Below the pieces are notes generated by a model that had not been told where the DNA came from, searched no databases, and worked only from the letters and a program-made list of their open reading frames with translations. A program made the translations under genes and the position numbers. Source: Mya arenaria (lineage: Eukaryota; Mollusca; Bivalvia; Myida; Myidae). Taken from it: a stretch of DNA of 64,000 nucleotides. The stretch covers positions 35,425,178-35,489,177 of the forward strand of contig NC_069123.1 of the NCBI RefSeq assembly GCF_026914265.1, in the 5' to 3' direction. Of the stretch, positions 13,247 through 28,900 are shown piece after piece (position 1 is the first letter of the stretch; the number at the start of each line of letters is the position of its first letter).

Positions 13247-13983
13247 AATGCCTTGGAAAAAACATAAAACAGAAATTGTGAAGTGTTAGGTCCATCGGCC
13301 CAAGCGTTGATAAATTTTTTGATCGAAATTTTCACTCAATGTCACGTCGACGTTGACTTTTAACCAACTGACCTATAAAGCAATAAGATTCATCTAATGG
13401 TCATGGCAAACCTTGTTTGAGGTCCCTTCGTCACAGATTATAGATCGGAAACCGTGGTGACAGACCGATGGACAAAGGGACTATTTCTATATGGTGCCCT
13501 TTCGATGCATAAAAATAGAAGTGAAAATATTCCAAGGGAAAGCACCCTGTCCTAAAACACTAGCTATTGGGGACATTCCAATGGCAATCGAGAGTTGTTT
13601 TTTTGCCATTTTTGGCTCAATCTTATCATATACAATTTTGAGAAGTTTTCAAGACAGAAACCCGTCATACAATTAATGCTTTATAAGACCACTATTTTGT
13701 TTGCTCAACACACAAAGCATGAACTCTACAGTTCTATTTCAAGGGTGAACAGCCTGACATCCATCTCAAAATCAGCTTTCTATAAACACCGTCTTTTTGT
13801 TTTGGGTTTTGTGGACGTAACTGTCTGCTCAAACAGAAAGTATTCAGTATACTTTAAGACAGACTTCCCTGCCTTACATTAATAGCTGTTCTCAAACTTT
13901 AGTGTTAATGTCTGTTATGCTGAATTGCATTACAGAAAAATGTTTTTGAAAATTTCCAACAGATATCTCTCTGCCCTTATACA

Positions 13984-16900
13984 CTAGCTGTTCGGAACAC
14001 GGCCGTGGAGTGTTTTGTTAATATCGGTCAATTTTGTAGTAAACTGTTCCTGTTCTTCAAACAATTCACCAAGTGCTGTTTCCATCCTGAAAAAATAAAA
14101 AAATTGTCTTCTTTGGCTATTCAATTGAACGATACAACATTATGACCTTTCTTCAGTTAGATTTTACAAATTGTTGTATATTGTATAAGAGAGCTTAACA
14201 CTACCATTCTTGCCACAAAGTGAGTTAAAAAAAAGTCATCATCGTATGTCCAAATTCCCTAATTAACTACTATGGAGCTGTCAATATTTGAGTTATCTGA
14301 TTGATTTTCGATCTCAAGTTAAAGACAACTAGAAATGTGTCCATAGGACACGGATGCCCCCACTTCGATTTTTTGTCACAGAAAATAAGCCATAATGATT
14401 ATTCAGGATAATCTGAGGGCCCTAACTCCTAAATGATTAAAGCGATTTCCATGGCTATCGAACTTGATCAAGATATTATGGTCACAAACATGTGTTAAAA
14501 GTTTGGTGAGGATTGGACAAACAGTTTTCAAGAATTAGATCGGAAACAATCTTCGGGACGTATTTTTCAAGTCTTTTTTTGCAAATAAAGGGCCGTAACT
14601 CCTAAATGACAAAAGCGATTTCCATGGCTATCGAACTTGATCAAGATATTATGGTCACAATCATGTATGTAAAGTTTGGTGAGGATTGGACACATACTTT
14701 TCAAGAATTAGATTGGAAACATATATTTTTGAAGTATTTTTGGCAAAAAAGGGCCGTAACTCCTAAATGACTAAAGCGATTTCCATGACTATCGAACTTG
14801 ATCAAGATATTATGGTCACAAACATGTGTTTAAAGTTTGGTGAGGATTGGACAAACGGTTTTCAAGAATTAGATCGGAAACAATCTTCGGGAATTTTTGG
14901 CAAAAAAGGGCCGTAACTCCTAAATGACTAAAGCGATTTCCATGACTATCGAACTTGATCAAGATATTATGGTCACAAACATGTGTTTAAAGTTTGGTGA
15001 GGATTGGACAAACGGTTTTCAAGAATTAGATCGGAAACAATCTTCGGGACGTACGTACGTACGTACGTACGGACAAGGGCAACCCTATATGCCGCCACTT
15101 TGTGGGGGCATAAAAAGTGATAAACAGGCATATTACTGTTGAAAGGCAAACAGTAGAAATGCACAACACAAAATTATTATAAAAAATTAAGTACATATAC
15201 ATACTGTTTATTGGTGACTTTAGATTCCTCTAGCGCCTGTACAGAGTCTGTCAACGTACTGCTCATCAGTGACTGTAACATACTTGAGTTTCCCGATTGG
15301 CTGAAATTTCCCATTGGAGCCATTTGGGTTCCCATGGGAGAGGCATTTAAAACGGGAAAGGGATTTCCCTGTGGTATTCCCACAGGTGATCTCCCACTAC
15401 CGGACAAATCTTGTCTACACATGGTTGGAATGTCTCCCATGTCGGTATTGTCCTGATTGTCAAGGGGGGAATTCCCTTTTCCCTGTTGTACCTGTCAATA
15501 TACCATTCATAATTGGGGAAAATATGATAAATATTCTATACCAAATTATTTGATTAACTGATTACTTCAGATGGGTTTATCTAAATTTGCCAGTGACACT
15601 GTTGATATGATTTGCAACACAACTTTTATGTAGAATTGAACACTTAATAACTGTATGTGTAGGTTTATGTAAAGCCATTTCCATGGTATAATATCTGAGC
15701 ATGATTAATAAGGTAACAAAACAAAACCCAGCAACCCACAGCTATTTCCACGAGTCTCCACACAGCAGTCTGTCTCTGTTTTTGGAAGTCGACGATCTTC
15801 TTAGAGTTGATCGTGATCTCTTGAACACAGCTGTCAATCTGCGGTAGCATAGTATTCAAGTCAGCTTTGCAGCCACATATCTTCCTGAAATAATGTATAA
15901 CCGGTAAGTAAATACTTATTCAACAATATGTCTAACAATTATTATATAACAATCTTAACAAAGTCTGTAGGTAAAGTGTACCACCAAGTTGTTCTAACAT
16001 GCAGTTTAGGGGACAACAGTATCTGAAGAAAACCCACTTGTCCCCCTTGGTGACCAAAAACCAAACTCAACTATGATATCATAAACAAATACCTATAACT
16101 CGTTGACATCTAAAAAGTAATGTTTTACTTGAAGATCAGTGCCACAGAGCAAACGGCAATGCTCGTTTGTTGTCAGTCAACCAAGTGGCATAAATTAATG
16201 CCAGAATAAAGGGCCTTGCTATAACATGTGTAAAGTGTGTGCCAAGTTTTATTTAAACATCTTGAACATTTCTTTTAGTTTTGGACAAAATTGAAGTTTT
16301 GCGCAATGTTGACGCTGACAACATCAATACCTTAACTTTTCACCTGGAAAACCACACAAGAAAAAAAGGCTTTCATAAACAAGTCTTAAATTAATATACT
16401 AAATTCTAAAATGTAAAGGTAGCTAATCAGTTTATGTTCATGCATATCATATATGTGATCATAATTGTGCTCTATGTTTCATTTTTATGTCTTTGTTGCT
16501 TTCAAATTTACTGCCAATAAACAGCTAGTCTGTTTTGTGTTTTAATAAAACATAATATATAAACAGCAGACAAATGAAAACTATCCTGTTGCAAATTGAT
16601 GATGAACAATTTAAGATATATATTCTATGGCATTGTTCTCACCCCAGATGAGCGAAGAGGTCTGGCAGTTTCTTGTCTCTCCACATCACGGCCTTTACAA
16701 TGATGTTCACTATCGGCTTGTGGTCATGAATCTCATCACGATTCTCTGGTGTTTCAAAATAAATCATATTATAAATAAAGGGGTTAGTAGATGACAAGAT
16801 ATGCGATATATGGGGCAAAAGAAATCATATCGGGTGAGAGAGAAGCACGAACCTGAATATGGTTTCATGCGCCCTGTATATCACATATTGGATAACCTAC

Positions 16901-19900
16901 CAACCCTGTAACTTATAAATTACTTAAATAACCTGTTTACATTAATAAATTTACGTGTAATGTTTCATTTATTCATCGGAAAAAAGATGCCATTTTGGTT
17001 ACCATAACGATATAACAATAAATGACCCAATGTAGAAAAAACATGGGGTCTTAGCGTGGCCAGAACAGGTTTAATGGCATTGTCTCATTCATGTTTGACT
17101 TAGAAATAAGAGATGAAAGTGCTGTATATTTCTTCTATTTAATTATTTGAGTAAAATCACATTATACTGTTTTAGTGAATCTATGCCACGATCATGAAAA
17201 ACAAACCTCTGGCTTGCTTTCGGAAGTCTTCATAAACTTTCTTTGCTTGTTTTGCCCTTCAAAAATGAAATAAACAAAATACATATAGTTAAATTATTTC
17301 AAGCTCCATACACGTTAAATAGTTCTACAAAAACAAATTATATTGAAAGCACTTGTTTGGAAGAACGATTTATTTTAAAACTAATAAAATATACTATACT
17401 GTATTCTCCCCTAATGCTGAAAAACTATTGTTAACTAATTCATTGCATTTGGTAATTTGTATAGATGATTTGATTGACAGAAATGTTTTGGAATTACCCA
17501 AATATATTCCGAAATTACTCAAGTATATTTTGGAATTGTCCCAAAATGTTTTAGAATCATCCAAAAACAATAAACAGCAATTATTGTCATTTCAGTAAAC
17601 AGATACCAATAACAAGTTCATAGAAAATAAAACCTACAATTCTTCAAGAGTGTCATCCTGTTTTGTCCGGGCAAAGGGGCTCTTCTGAAGTTCTACAATT
17701 CTTGTCTGTAAGGCCACAGCATGAGCTTCTAGATCATTTACTCTCTGTTCCTATGGTGGCAAAAGATCATTCTATCAAAATATATTACGTCTAAATGTGT
17801 ATTAAATCTGAAGCATCATTAAAAAGAGCTGTCACAGGAACAGCGCGCTCAACTATTCCGCCGCTTTTCATGTATGGATTGAAAAGTTTTGGCGAAACAT
17901 GCATGGATCACTGTTAGATTAGATTTCAATGCAATACATGATGTGCTGAGATATTTACATAAATTGAATGGAAAATAATAGAGGTGGTACGCAAACTTTA
18001 ACGTAAATTCTAAGTCGAAAAAGGGGCATAATTTTGTCAAAATGCTTGATCGAGTTACCTCCTCCTGTGTACAGGTTGGGGGCATGATGGTGAACAAGCT
18101 TGCAAAGTTTCAAAGCCAGATGTCAATGGACTTTGAAAATATTTGAGGTGGTTTTCAAACTTTAACGTAAATTCTAAGTCGAAAAAGGGGTAAATTTTTG
18201 TCAAAATGCTTGATAGAGTTACCTCCTGCTGTGTATAGGGTGGGGGCATGATGGTGAACAAGTGTGCAAAGTTTCAAAGCCATAGATCAATGGACTTTGA
18301 AACTATTTGAGGTGGTTCGCAAACTTTAACGTAAATTCTAAGTCGAAAAAGGGGTAAATTTTTGTCAAAATGCTTGATAGAGTTACCTCCTGCTGTGTAT
18401 AGGGTGGGGCCATGATGGTGAACAAGTGTGCAAAGTTTCAAAGCCATAGATCAATGGACTTTGAAAATATTTGAGGTGGTACGCAAACTTTAACGTAAAT
18501 TCTAAGTCAAAAAAGGGTACGCAAACTTTAACATAAATTCTAAGTAGAAAAAGGGGCATAATTTTGTCAAAATGCTTGATAGAGTTACCTCCTCCTGTGT
18601 ACAGGTTGGGGGCATGTTGGTGAACAAGAGTGCAAAGTTTCAAAGCCAGATGTCGATGGACTTTGAAAATATTTCAGGTGGTACGCAAACTTTAACTTAA
18701 ATTCTAAGTCGAAAAAGGGGTAATTTTTTGTCAAAATGCTTGATAGAGTTACCTCCTCCTGTGTATAGGGTGGGGGCATGATGGTGAACAAGTGTGCAAA
18801 GTTTCAAAGCCATAGATCAATGGACTTTGAAAATATTTGAGGTGGTACGCAAACTTTAACACAAGTGGTTACACCAACGCTCGGGTGAGTAGGATAGCTC
18901 TCTTTATTCTTCGAATAGTCAAGCTAAAAATAAAGAAGATTTTTGTATGCGAATATATTATGTCTGAATGTGTGTCAAATCTGAATCTTCATTTAAAAAG
19001 GTTCCAATAGCAACTCAAATCTTATTCATCAATTCAACAGATCCATTCCCATTGTAACTAAGGTTGACAGTCAAAACAATAGAAAAAGTTGTATGCAAAA
19101 ATATTACGGTATCGCTTAATATGTATTAAATTAGAATCATTTTTTTAAACAGATATGTTCCTGTTGTATACAAAGGTGTAACATGTGAAAGAATATCAAA
19201 TTTGAATCATCATAAAAAAAGATATTTGACTGATCAAATTTAAGCCGATACTTTGCTTTTGTATATTCCATTCCCATTATGTGAAACATTGAAGGCATAA
19301 GATCTACACAACCTACCAGCTTTTTAAACTCGTCCACATCTTGAGCCATTCTCATCCATTTGCTATACATTCGATCAGAACCTGAAATGTGAAAATGTAA
19401 TGTATATAATAAGTTCGCAAAACAGATTTATTTATATTCAATAATGTGCCTCAGATATTCACATGTGCTTAATGCATGTGCACTTACACATGTACAAATA
19501 TACAAGAAAAAGTGGACTTTTATTTACTGTATAAAAACAAAGGCCATGCTCTAGAGTAGTCTGAATTGAGTTATAGCCCTCAGGCCACCTTGCAAATTGC
19601 ACTTATAAGCCAGTCATGGGGAATTACAACCCAGTGCAGAGTGCATCAATCCATTAATGGACATCTCATGCCACAAACACTGCACAGGGGTCCAAATTTC
19701 TGACTCCCCACCCCTCTTTTCAGAGAGCCCCCTGCTAGGGGGTTGATGACCCTAGTCTCAGACCTTCCCAAGGGCTGTACACAAGGTAACATACACCCAG
19801 TTTGTAGCCCCTAAAGCAAGCATTAGAGCCAAGCCATGCCAATAACAGAATAAATTCTACATATAAAGCAAGTATATAATATATTTTGCCATTTCACTTT

Positions 19901-22900
19901 CATAAATTTAAATAATATATTATTCGTGAAAACTATATTATTGAATCAAGTAATTGATATATATTTTCATTTCTAACCTAATTTTTATTTACCAAGAAAG
20001 AAGGAAAAGCACTTAAAAAACTTTTCTCCAAACATTTATTACCTCCCTTGGTTATAGATAATGTAACCTAATACTTAAAAAGAATCAGAATTTTTTACTG
20101 TCTGTGAAAAGCAGTTGAAATATAAGGGTTTCATCCGCATATACTTCACATGTTCAAAGATGTACTACTCTCAGAAGTGTTTTTATGTGACATTAACAAA
20201 GCTGAAATTTATATGTACCATAATTATGTATGTTCTTTGCTATTTCATTAAAAAAATCCACAACCTACCTCATTTATAGAGGATTATTAAATCTAATACA
20301 TTAAATTTAATTCAATTGACATTTTTGTTTTTGTTTCACATAGGTAGAACTACGGAAATCTGTATTTAAATAGGGGAAAAAAAAAGAAAAATTAAAAAAT
20401 AGAAAAATTAAAAATTATTATTTCAATAAGAGGTGCTAAGCGTTATTGTTTTTCAAAGCTAATCAAAATTTCAGAGAAAGACACATCTTAATGTTCATAA
20501 ACTTTTTGTCAAATGTCATTACTAAAACATTCTGAAACTTTATAAAGACATTTGGTCAGTCGATTTTGAAGAAATTTTAATTTATCATTTTCATCATGGT
20601 GGCATAATACAATGGGAAATCGGCTATCAAAATGGACTTTATTTTTCGTTGCCAGGTAAAATATTTTTTAGAAAATTATGATAACATTTAAATGATACAC
20701 AAAATTTGTATTTTAAAAAACCGTGGTCCTACATCTACAGTACTTTATTTATTTAGTACAAGTACTTACTGACGCCACCGTTATTCACTTGCTCGTTGTA
20801 GAACATCACATCATGTTCCAGACTGCAAAATACAACACAATAATTACAATTAAGAACATGGATAGTTTACATCAGATTTAGTTAGCTGTATAATTAGCAT
20901 GCTACGAATGGGTCTTTAGCTCCACCTAGTCAGTTGTTTGAGGTGATCAAAGCAATCTTTCGGAAAGTACAACCATGTGCATTTATTTATTGATGAGATA
21001 TAAACCATGCATTGCCAATTAAACAGTTGAGCGACAACCTGCATCAAGTTTATTATAACATACAATTATATTCCAAATACCAAATGTATTATGATTTATA
21101 ATATTTGCAGGAGTGAAGAGCGTAAATTTATTGTAACTTACACCTAAGAAAGGCATAGTTTTTTAATTTGGAAAACTTACTACTTATTTAAATTTCTACA
21201 TACAATAGCATTATCATGAATAATAATGAGAGCGATACAGAACATAATTCTGTAAGTTGTTGTTTTTTATTTACATATGGTGTTGGCTCTGAGCCAAGCA
21301 ATGGATACAATATAATATATAAAATTATTATTTAAGCCAGAATATGGCCAAAATGTCTCGAACAGGTTAAGAATTATGACAAAGAATTATGTTTTTGTAC
21401 ACTGCAGACAGCATCAACACCAATATCTGACAATAACACAAAATAAGCTAAAAGGGTACAAGGACCCATATAATCTAAACATGTTAATTACCTTTCCTGG
21501 AAATATTTAATTTTTGTTGCTAACACCTCTTTCTCTGCAATCATTTTGTTTTTCATTCTGACAAACTGTGAATCACTGCGTAACAAGCTTAACCTGAAAG
21601 TAGAAGCACATGCAACATTCCATCACCTTTTTTCATTTTTGTTAACTTCCATCTTGAATCTATCATAAAAATGTAGCTAATGTCAGCCTTAACTGAACTT
21701 TGTGTTGATTCATAACATAGGAACAAATAATCAAAACTAGCAATCTATTTAAAAAGATGAAATCATACAACAGGTAGTTATAAAAGAATGTGTGCTTACA
21801 TAATAGCTCTTTGACTGAGAACCAATCTTTTAAACAGCTGGAAAACTTCATCACAGAAAACAACTGACTCTGCCCAAGTTCTTTTTTGCTCCTACAAGAA
21901 GTAAAAGTAATCATAAATTCAACTCCATTAAAAACAAGCTTAACTTTACGTAAACAGTATGTATATATGTAATTTTGGTTACACAGAAATTGTAAAGAAA
22001 ATAATCAAAGTTCCAGTATTATTTTAATCTGATAATTGACAATTCTAGCATTTGTGGCCCATTCATCTGTGCCTTTTACTTTACATTGATAAATTGAACG
22101 GTAAATTTCTCACAAACATTTACATGCTCTTTCAAATACCAAAATAAATTCAACCAATTAAAGTTTTCCGTTAATATCTTTCTACCTGAAAGGGCAGCAT
22201 GGTTTTCATGTCCTTCACAATGGTCTGTATGGACTTGGGAAGGCCCTGCTTTAGCTGTCTGTTGATGGACTGCTCGGGCTGAAAGTCCCCACCCCCATGA
22301 CGGAACAGGTACACAAAACAGTCCTGCTCTGACTGAAATATACACACAAAATCATGGTTACTTTTGAAGGCATTGTTTAAACTGTCTATGGCTTAAAGTC
22401 CAATTCCAGTGCCTAAACATGTACATAAAACAGTCCTGCTCTGACTATACACACAAAAGAAAGATTACTTTGGCTCTGCTTATACTATCAATGGATTCTC
22501 ACACACCCTCGTGACAGACAATTAGCCCTGCTTCCAACAATATACACATATTTTTTATTGGGAAAAAACAGTAAGTTGCCTAGCAATCGATCATGTCTTT
22601 GAACAATTCCTAATAACCATTTTTCTTCATAATCAATTAGACTTGTTTAAATACATAAAATTTTAAGACAGCTTATTTCCAAGTGCTTGGAAATTTCTAG
22701 GATATGTATTTGCTATTCGATCGATTATGATATTGACTGTGCTTATTATCATAATTCGGGCTGTGGCCATTTCTTATTAAACGTGACATGCTTATTATCA
22801 AATCTGAAATAATAGGTCAATATAGTGTTTCAATGCACATAGCACATTCAAATTACAGGCAGTGTACGCACAGGTTCAAGATAGCACTGTGATGCAGGTT

Positions 22901-25900
22901 TATCAGGGTCAGGTGTCATCCCGTTGGCCATGACGATATCCTGTTCCTCCACAGATATATTTGTCTCTTGTTCAATACGTTTCTGAAGGTCCGACATGTT
23001 GTGGGCGTCAGCTATGGGATATGTCTCCAACTCATTGGTGGCAACGTTGAGCAAGTAGATTATCTGGATAAAGAAGAAAACATGTCATGATTTTTTTAAT
23101 ATCATTAAAAAATATAACTCGGTTATCTGAGTTCACTTCCATTTTTGAACATCATATGGAAGGATTTTAGCCAGGTTGAAAGGGGAATGGGTGCTGCGGG
23201 AGAAAAGAGCACATTGAAGGTGGTGCAGAAATTATCATTTTTGACAGAAACTTTTGGGTATTATTTTTAATTAGAGTTATATAAGTTAAGCCCCAAACAT
23301 GTAAAATTTGCATGTACTGGGATTTGTTTTTGTAATCATAGTATAAGTTTTCATTTAAACAAAATAAATATCAGATCATGTTAAACATTCAATTCTTTGA
23401 AGGCAGATGGGTGCCACCAAAAGCGAATGGGCATAAGCACCCTACAATAACTCTTATTATAAAGCTAAAACCCTAAATGTGGTAAATAAAAAATCATTCA
23501 CATCACCAGAAACAACTAGATAATCTGACAGCCGATTCAACCCACAAACCTACCCACATTTACATTCCTATATGACCCATATTCTTCCAAGGTGGCATAA
23601 ATATGATGTATTGCAACAGGAGCCTTGTGTGATCATGTCAGACAATGAAAAGGTCATTCAATTAATCAGTAATAACCAACTACAATGTTAAGTCCACGTG
23701 CATGTATAAACTATTCAAAACATTTACTGGATTGTATCGGCTTACATGTATTATAGTCCTCCTTGCATGTCAAAACTTATTGTCATTGCATATTATACAT
23801 ATAATTTTCAGATGTAAAAGTTTGATAAAATAATGGTAACAAAGTCTAGATATTGAAATGGTATTTTAGAGGCCCTACCTTCATATTGAAGATGGAGTCA
23901 AGTATTGAGAAGCAAGCTGGGCGGCCCTCTTTGTTAAGGCCTCCTCCTCGGGCCTTAGGGTCCCAGCGTAACATCATCCTCAACCACTGCTCCATGTACA
24001 CCTGCATGGATCTATAAGAGGCAGATAATTTAGTGGAACATTTTTATAACAAGATGGTGTCAGATACTGAGAAACAAGCAGAACGGCCCTCCTTCTGGAG
24101 TCCGACTTAATGCTCCAGGTTCTCCTGCATAGACATGTAAAGCTGGATAGTTGTTAAATATTATTAACACAAAATGGTGTATTAAAGTTACATATATAAG
24201 CTTAAGCATGAGTCACAGCTTGTTTTATTAATGTTCATCCTTCGGCCTTGGGTTCCCCAAGATCCCAAGCATCATTTGCCCTACCATATGTACACTTGCA
24301 TAAGCCTTAAAGGGATGGATCATGACTTGCGGAGTAGCAAGAATGAACAAAATTTGCAAAAGAATTTTTTTTAAACTGTTAAGCATATAGTATAACTTTT
24401 TCAAGCTTATTCAGTTCTCACCCAGGCATCCTTGGTTTATTCATTTGTGTTTGCATGGTGAACAGTAAAAACGACATAATCAGTGGGGTTCTTCTGTGTA
24501 TATTGGACCACAATCTTGTGTGATATTGTGCCAAAGAGTGTGATGCATTTAATGGTGTGATAACTTACAATGCTGCAAACCAACAAAATCTATGTTTCTT
24601 TCGATCTGTGAGCTTTGATGGGCTGGTCCTGTGGAAGTTTACCTCTCCCATCTCCCTTGTACACCAGGCCAAAGACTATATTATGAATAAAACCTCAGTA
24701 CTTTCTGAAAGTTCGCTAGTATTACCTTGCGAGCTTGCACTTGGAGGGAATGGTTCGGTGGAACTTGACCTCTCCCTTGTCATCTACAATGGCACAGATG
24801 TCATCTGGGGACTTCTTACAGATCTCCTTGTGCCTGAATAAACAAAAAAAAGGTTGGAATGATATTTTACATGATAATTTAAACTAGAAATATAACTGGA
24901 TGTGATTAATACTGACACAACACCACCTTCTTGTAATAAGAAGTATCATTTGAAGTGATGTAGGCTCCTTTGAATGCCCTAAATTAGTGGGAAGGCATCA
25001 ACTTAATGGTCCAATGTTTCTTTTGTGAAGCCAGTACCTAAGTACAGTTGAAGTCAATACCTTAAAAAACATATGAAGTTATGAAATAATAAAAAAAAAG
25101 AATAAAAATAATCAAAGGGCAATTACTCCAAAAAATACCTTACACAAAATAATGCTTCTTTTGCACAGCACATCTCCTCAACACAGTCAATATGTGTATG
25201 AAGTTTGATATGACCTCAAAATCAAATCGAGTCATGGAGAAAAGTAGACTTGTGTCGATGTCCCAGGACAGAATGACAGAAGTAAGAGACAATGTGATTC
25301 CTATATAGCCCTCAATACCAAGGGCTTGGGGTTAATTATGATACAAGTGTTTGAATGATATAAGACACAGCTCGACTTCATACTCGTGACTTTCCAATTT
25401 ACTGTCAACTTGAGTATTACAATGAATAATTAAGTTATTCAATAGATAACAAAAAAGCTTGCATAAATGGCAGGTATCCCATAAAAACATTCTGAAGGCA
25501 GAAAATTATACAAAATTCTTATGTTCCAAGGTAATGTCCAATAACAAAAGTATTGATATAATTTAATATTCTCAGCAATATCCATGTTATATAACCAGGT
25601 CTAAATGACTCGAAAGTTTTAAGCATTATATACCAAATCTAAGTAACTTTTTTTAAGCCAAATTTATAACTTTATCCTGATTTTACTAAAACATTTATTT
25701 TTTATCAATGTTGTCATAAGTAAAGCTATTTCCATTTGAAGTTAAAAAGAAGATAATTGTATCTTAAAAAACATAGAGAGCTTAGAATGATCCTGTGATA
25801 AAGGTACTAGCTTAGAATGATCCTGTGATAAAGGTACTAAGATGTTCCAGAAATTGGGGCAAGAAAATAAATCTGATTAGACTTAAACTAAATATAATTT

Positions 25901-28900
25901 AGATAACGAAACTTGAGGTTCCTCTTACCACTGTACAGGCGGAAGATCTGGCAGGAAGGGTCTGTACCCAGTAATACACTCAAACACCACTGTCCCAAAC
26001 GACCAATAGTCAACTGTGCAAGTGTACTTCTGACTGGCAAACAATTCTGGAGCCTAGAACAAAAATGAAGCCATAAAGCCAAAAGAATGCATCATCATAC
26101 CAACTTTTCAAGCGACCAATAGTCCACTGTGCAAGTGAACTTCTGACTGGCCAACAACTCTGCAGCCTAAAACATATATAAAAGCCATGGGTTATAAAAA
26201 ATGCATCACCATACCAATTGATTAAGCTATCAATAACCCATTGTGTAAGTGTACTTTTACCTGGCAAACAACTTTGGAGCCTAGAACAAAAATTACGCCC
26301 AAACATAACAGGCGAATAAAATTAACAAGAAACATCCTCAAATGACCAATTTCAACCAAAAAGTACACTATGCATGTGTACTTCTGAGTGGCAAACAGCA
26401 GTGGTGGCCTGTTAAAAATACGGGAGGGGCATGTCTAACATAAATTTGCATTTTTACGCCATTATTATTTTTATCTTCAGAGCATATTGATACTGTTCAA
26501 TAGCAAGGTTAACAAATACCACTGTATGGCTTATACACTCAAATATCACTGTATGGCTTATACACTCAAATATCACTGTATGGCTTATACACTCAAATAC
26601 CACTGTATGGCTTATACACTCAAATACCACTGTATGGCTTATACACTCAAATACCACTGTATGGCTTATACACTCAAATATCACTGTATGGCTTATACAC
26701 TCAAATATCACTGTATGGCTTATACACTCAAATATCACTGTATGGCTTATACACACAAATACCACTGTATGGCTTATACACTCAAATATCACTGAATGGC
26801 TTATACACTCAAATACCACTGTATGGCTTATACACTCAAATATCACTGTATGGCTTATACACTCAAATACCACTGTATGGCTTATACACTCAAATACCAC
26901 TGTATGGCTTATACACTCAAATATCACTGTATGGCTTATACACTCAAATATCACTGTATGGCTTATACACTCAAATATCACTGTATGGCTTATACACTCA
27001 AATATCACTGTATGGCTTATACACTCAAATATCACTGTATGGGTTATACACTCAAATATCACTGTATGGCTTATACACTCAAATACCACTGTATGGGTTA
27101 TACACTCAAATATCACTGTATGGGTTATACACTCAAATATCACTGTATGGCTTATACACTCAAATACCACTGTATGGCTTATACACTCAAATACCACTGT
27201 ATGGCTTATACACACAAATATCACTGTATGGCTTATACACTCGAATACCACTGTATGGCTTATACACTCAAATATCACTGTATGGCTTATACACTCAAAT
27301 ATCACTGTATGGCTTATACACTCAAATATCACTGTATGGGTTATACACTCAAATATCACTGTATGGCTTATACACTCAAATATCACTGTATGGCTTATAC
27401 ACTCAAATATCACTGTATGGCTTATACACTCAAATACCACTGTATGGCTTATACACTCGAATACCACTGTATGGCTTATACACTCAAATATCACTGTATG
27501 GCTTATACACTCAAATATCACTGTATGGCTTATATACTCAAATATCACTGTATGGCTTATACACTCAAATATCACTGTATGGCTTATACACTCGAATACC
27601 AATGTATGGCTTATACACTCAAATATCACTGTATGGCTTATACACTCAAATATCACTGTGTGGCTTATACACTCAAATACCACTGTATGGCTTATACACT
27701 CAAATACCACTGTATGACTTATACACTGAAATATCACTGTATGGCTTATACACTCAAATATCACTGTGTGGTTTATACACACAAATATCACTGTATGGCT
27801 TATACACTCAAATATCACTGTATGGCTTATACCCTCAAATATCACTGTATGGCTTATACACTCAAATATCACTGTGTGGCTTATACACACAAATATCACT
27901 GTATGGCTTATACACTCAAATATCACTGTGTGGCTTATACCCTCAAATATCACTGTATGGCTTATACACTCAAATATCACTGTGTGGCTTATACACACAA
28001 ATATCACTGTATGGCTTATACACACAAATATCACTGTATGGCTTATACACACAAATATCACTGTATGGCTTATACACTCAAATATCACTGTATGGGTTAT
28101 ACACACAAATATCACTGTATGGCTTATACACTGAAATATCACTGTATGGCTTATACACTCAAATACCACTGTATGGCTTATACACTCAAATATCACTGTA
28201 TGGCTTATACACTCAAATATCACTGTGTGGCTTATACACTGAAATATCACTGTATGGCTTATACACTCAAATACCACTGTATGGCTTATACACTCAAATA
28301 CCACTGTATGGCTTATACACTCAAATACCACTGTATGGGTTATACACTCAAATACCACTGTATGGCTTATACACTCAAATATCACTGTATGGCTTATACA
28401 CTCAAATACCACTGTATGGCTTATACACTGAAATATCACTGTATGGATTATACACACAAATATCACTGTATGGCTTATACACTCAAATACCACTGTATGG
28501 GTTATACACTCAAATACCACTGTATGGCTTATACACACAAATATCACTGTATGGCTTATACACTCGAATACCACTGTATGGCTTATACACTCAAATATCA
28601 CTGAATGGCTTATACACTCAAATATCACTGAATGGCTTATACACTCGAATACCACTGTATGGCTTATACACACAAATATCACTGTATGGCTTATACACTC
28701 GAATACCACTGTATGGCTTATACACTCAAATATCACTGAATGGCTTATACACACAAATATCACTGTATGGCTTATACACTCGAATACCACTGTATGGCTT
28801 ATACACACAAATATCACTGTATGGCTTATACACTCAAATATCACTGAATGGCTTATACACTCAAATACCACTGTATGGATTATACACACAAATATCACTG

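Noticed and set aside
14924-15456. Plus-strand frames over the (ACGT)n element and IKK exon 18
   Set aside because: They are shadows of a tandem repeat and of the minus-strand coding exon.
17849-18791. Repeated minus frames MFTIMPP... as proteins
   Set aside because: They arise from about 164-bp tandem units of an interspersed element.
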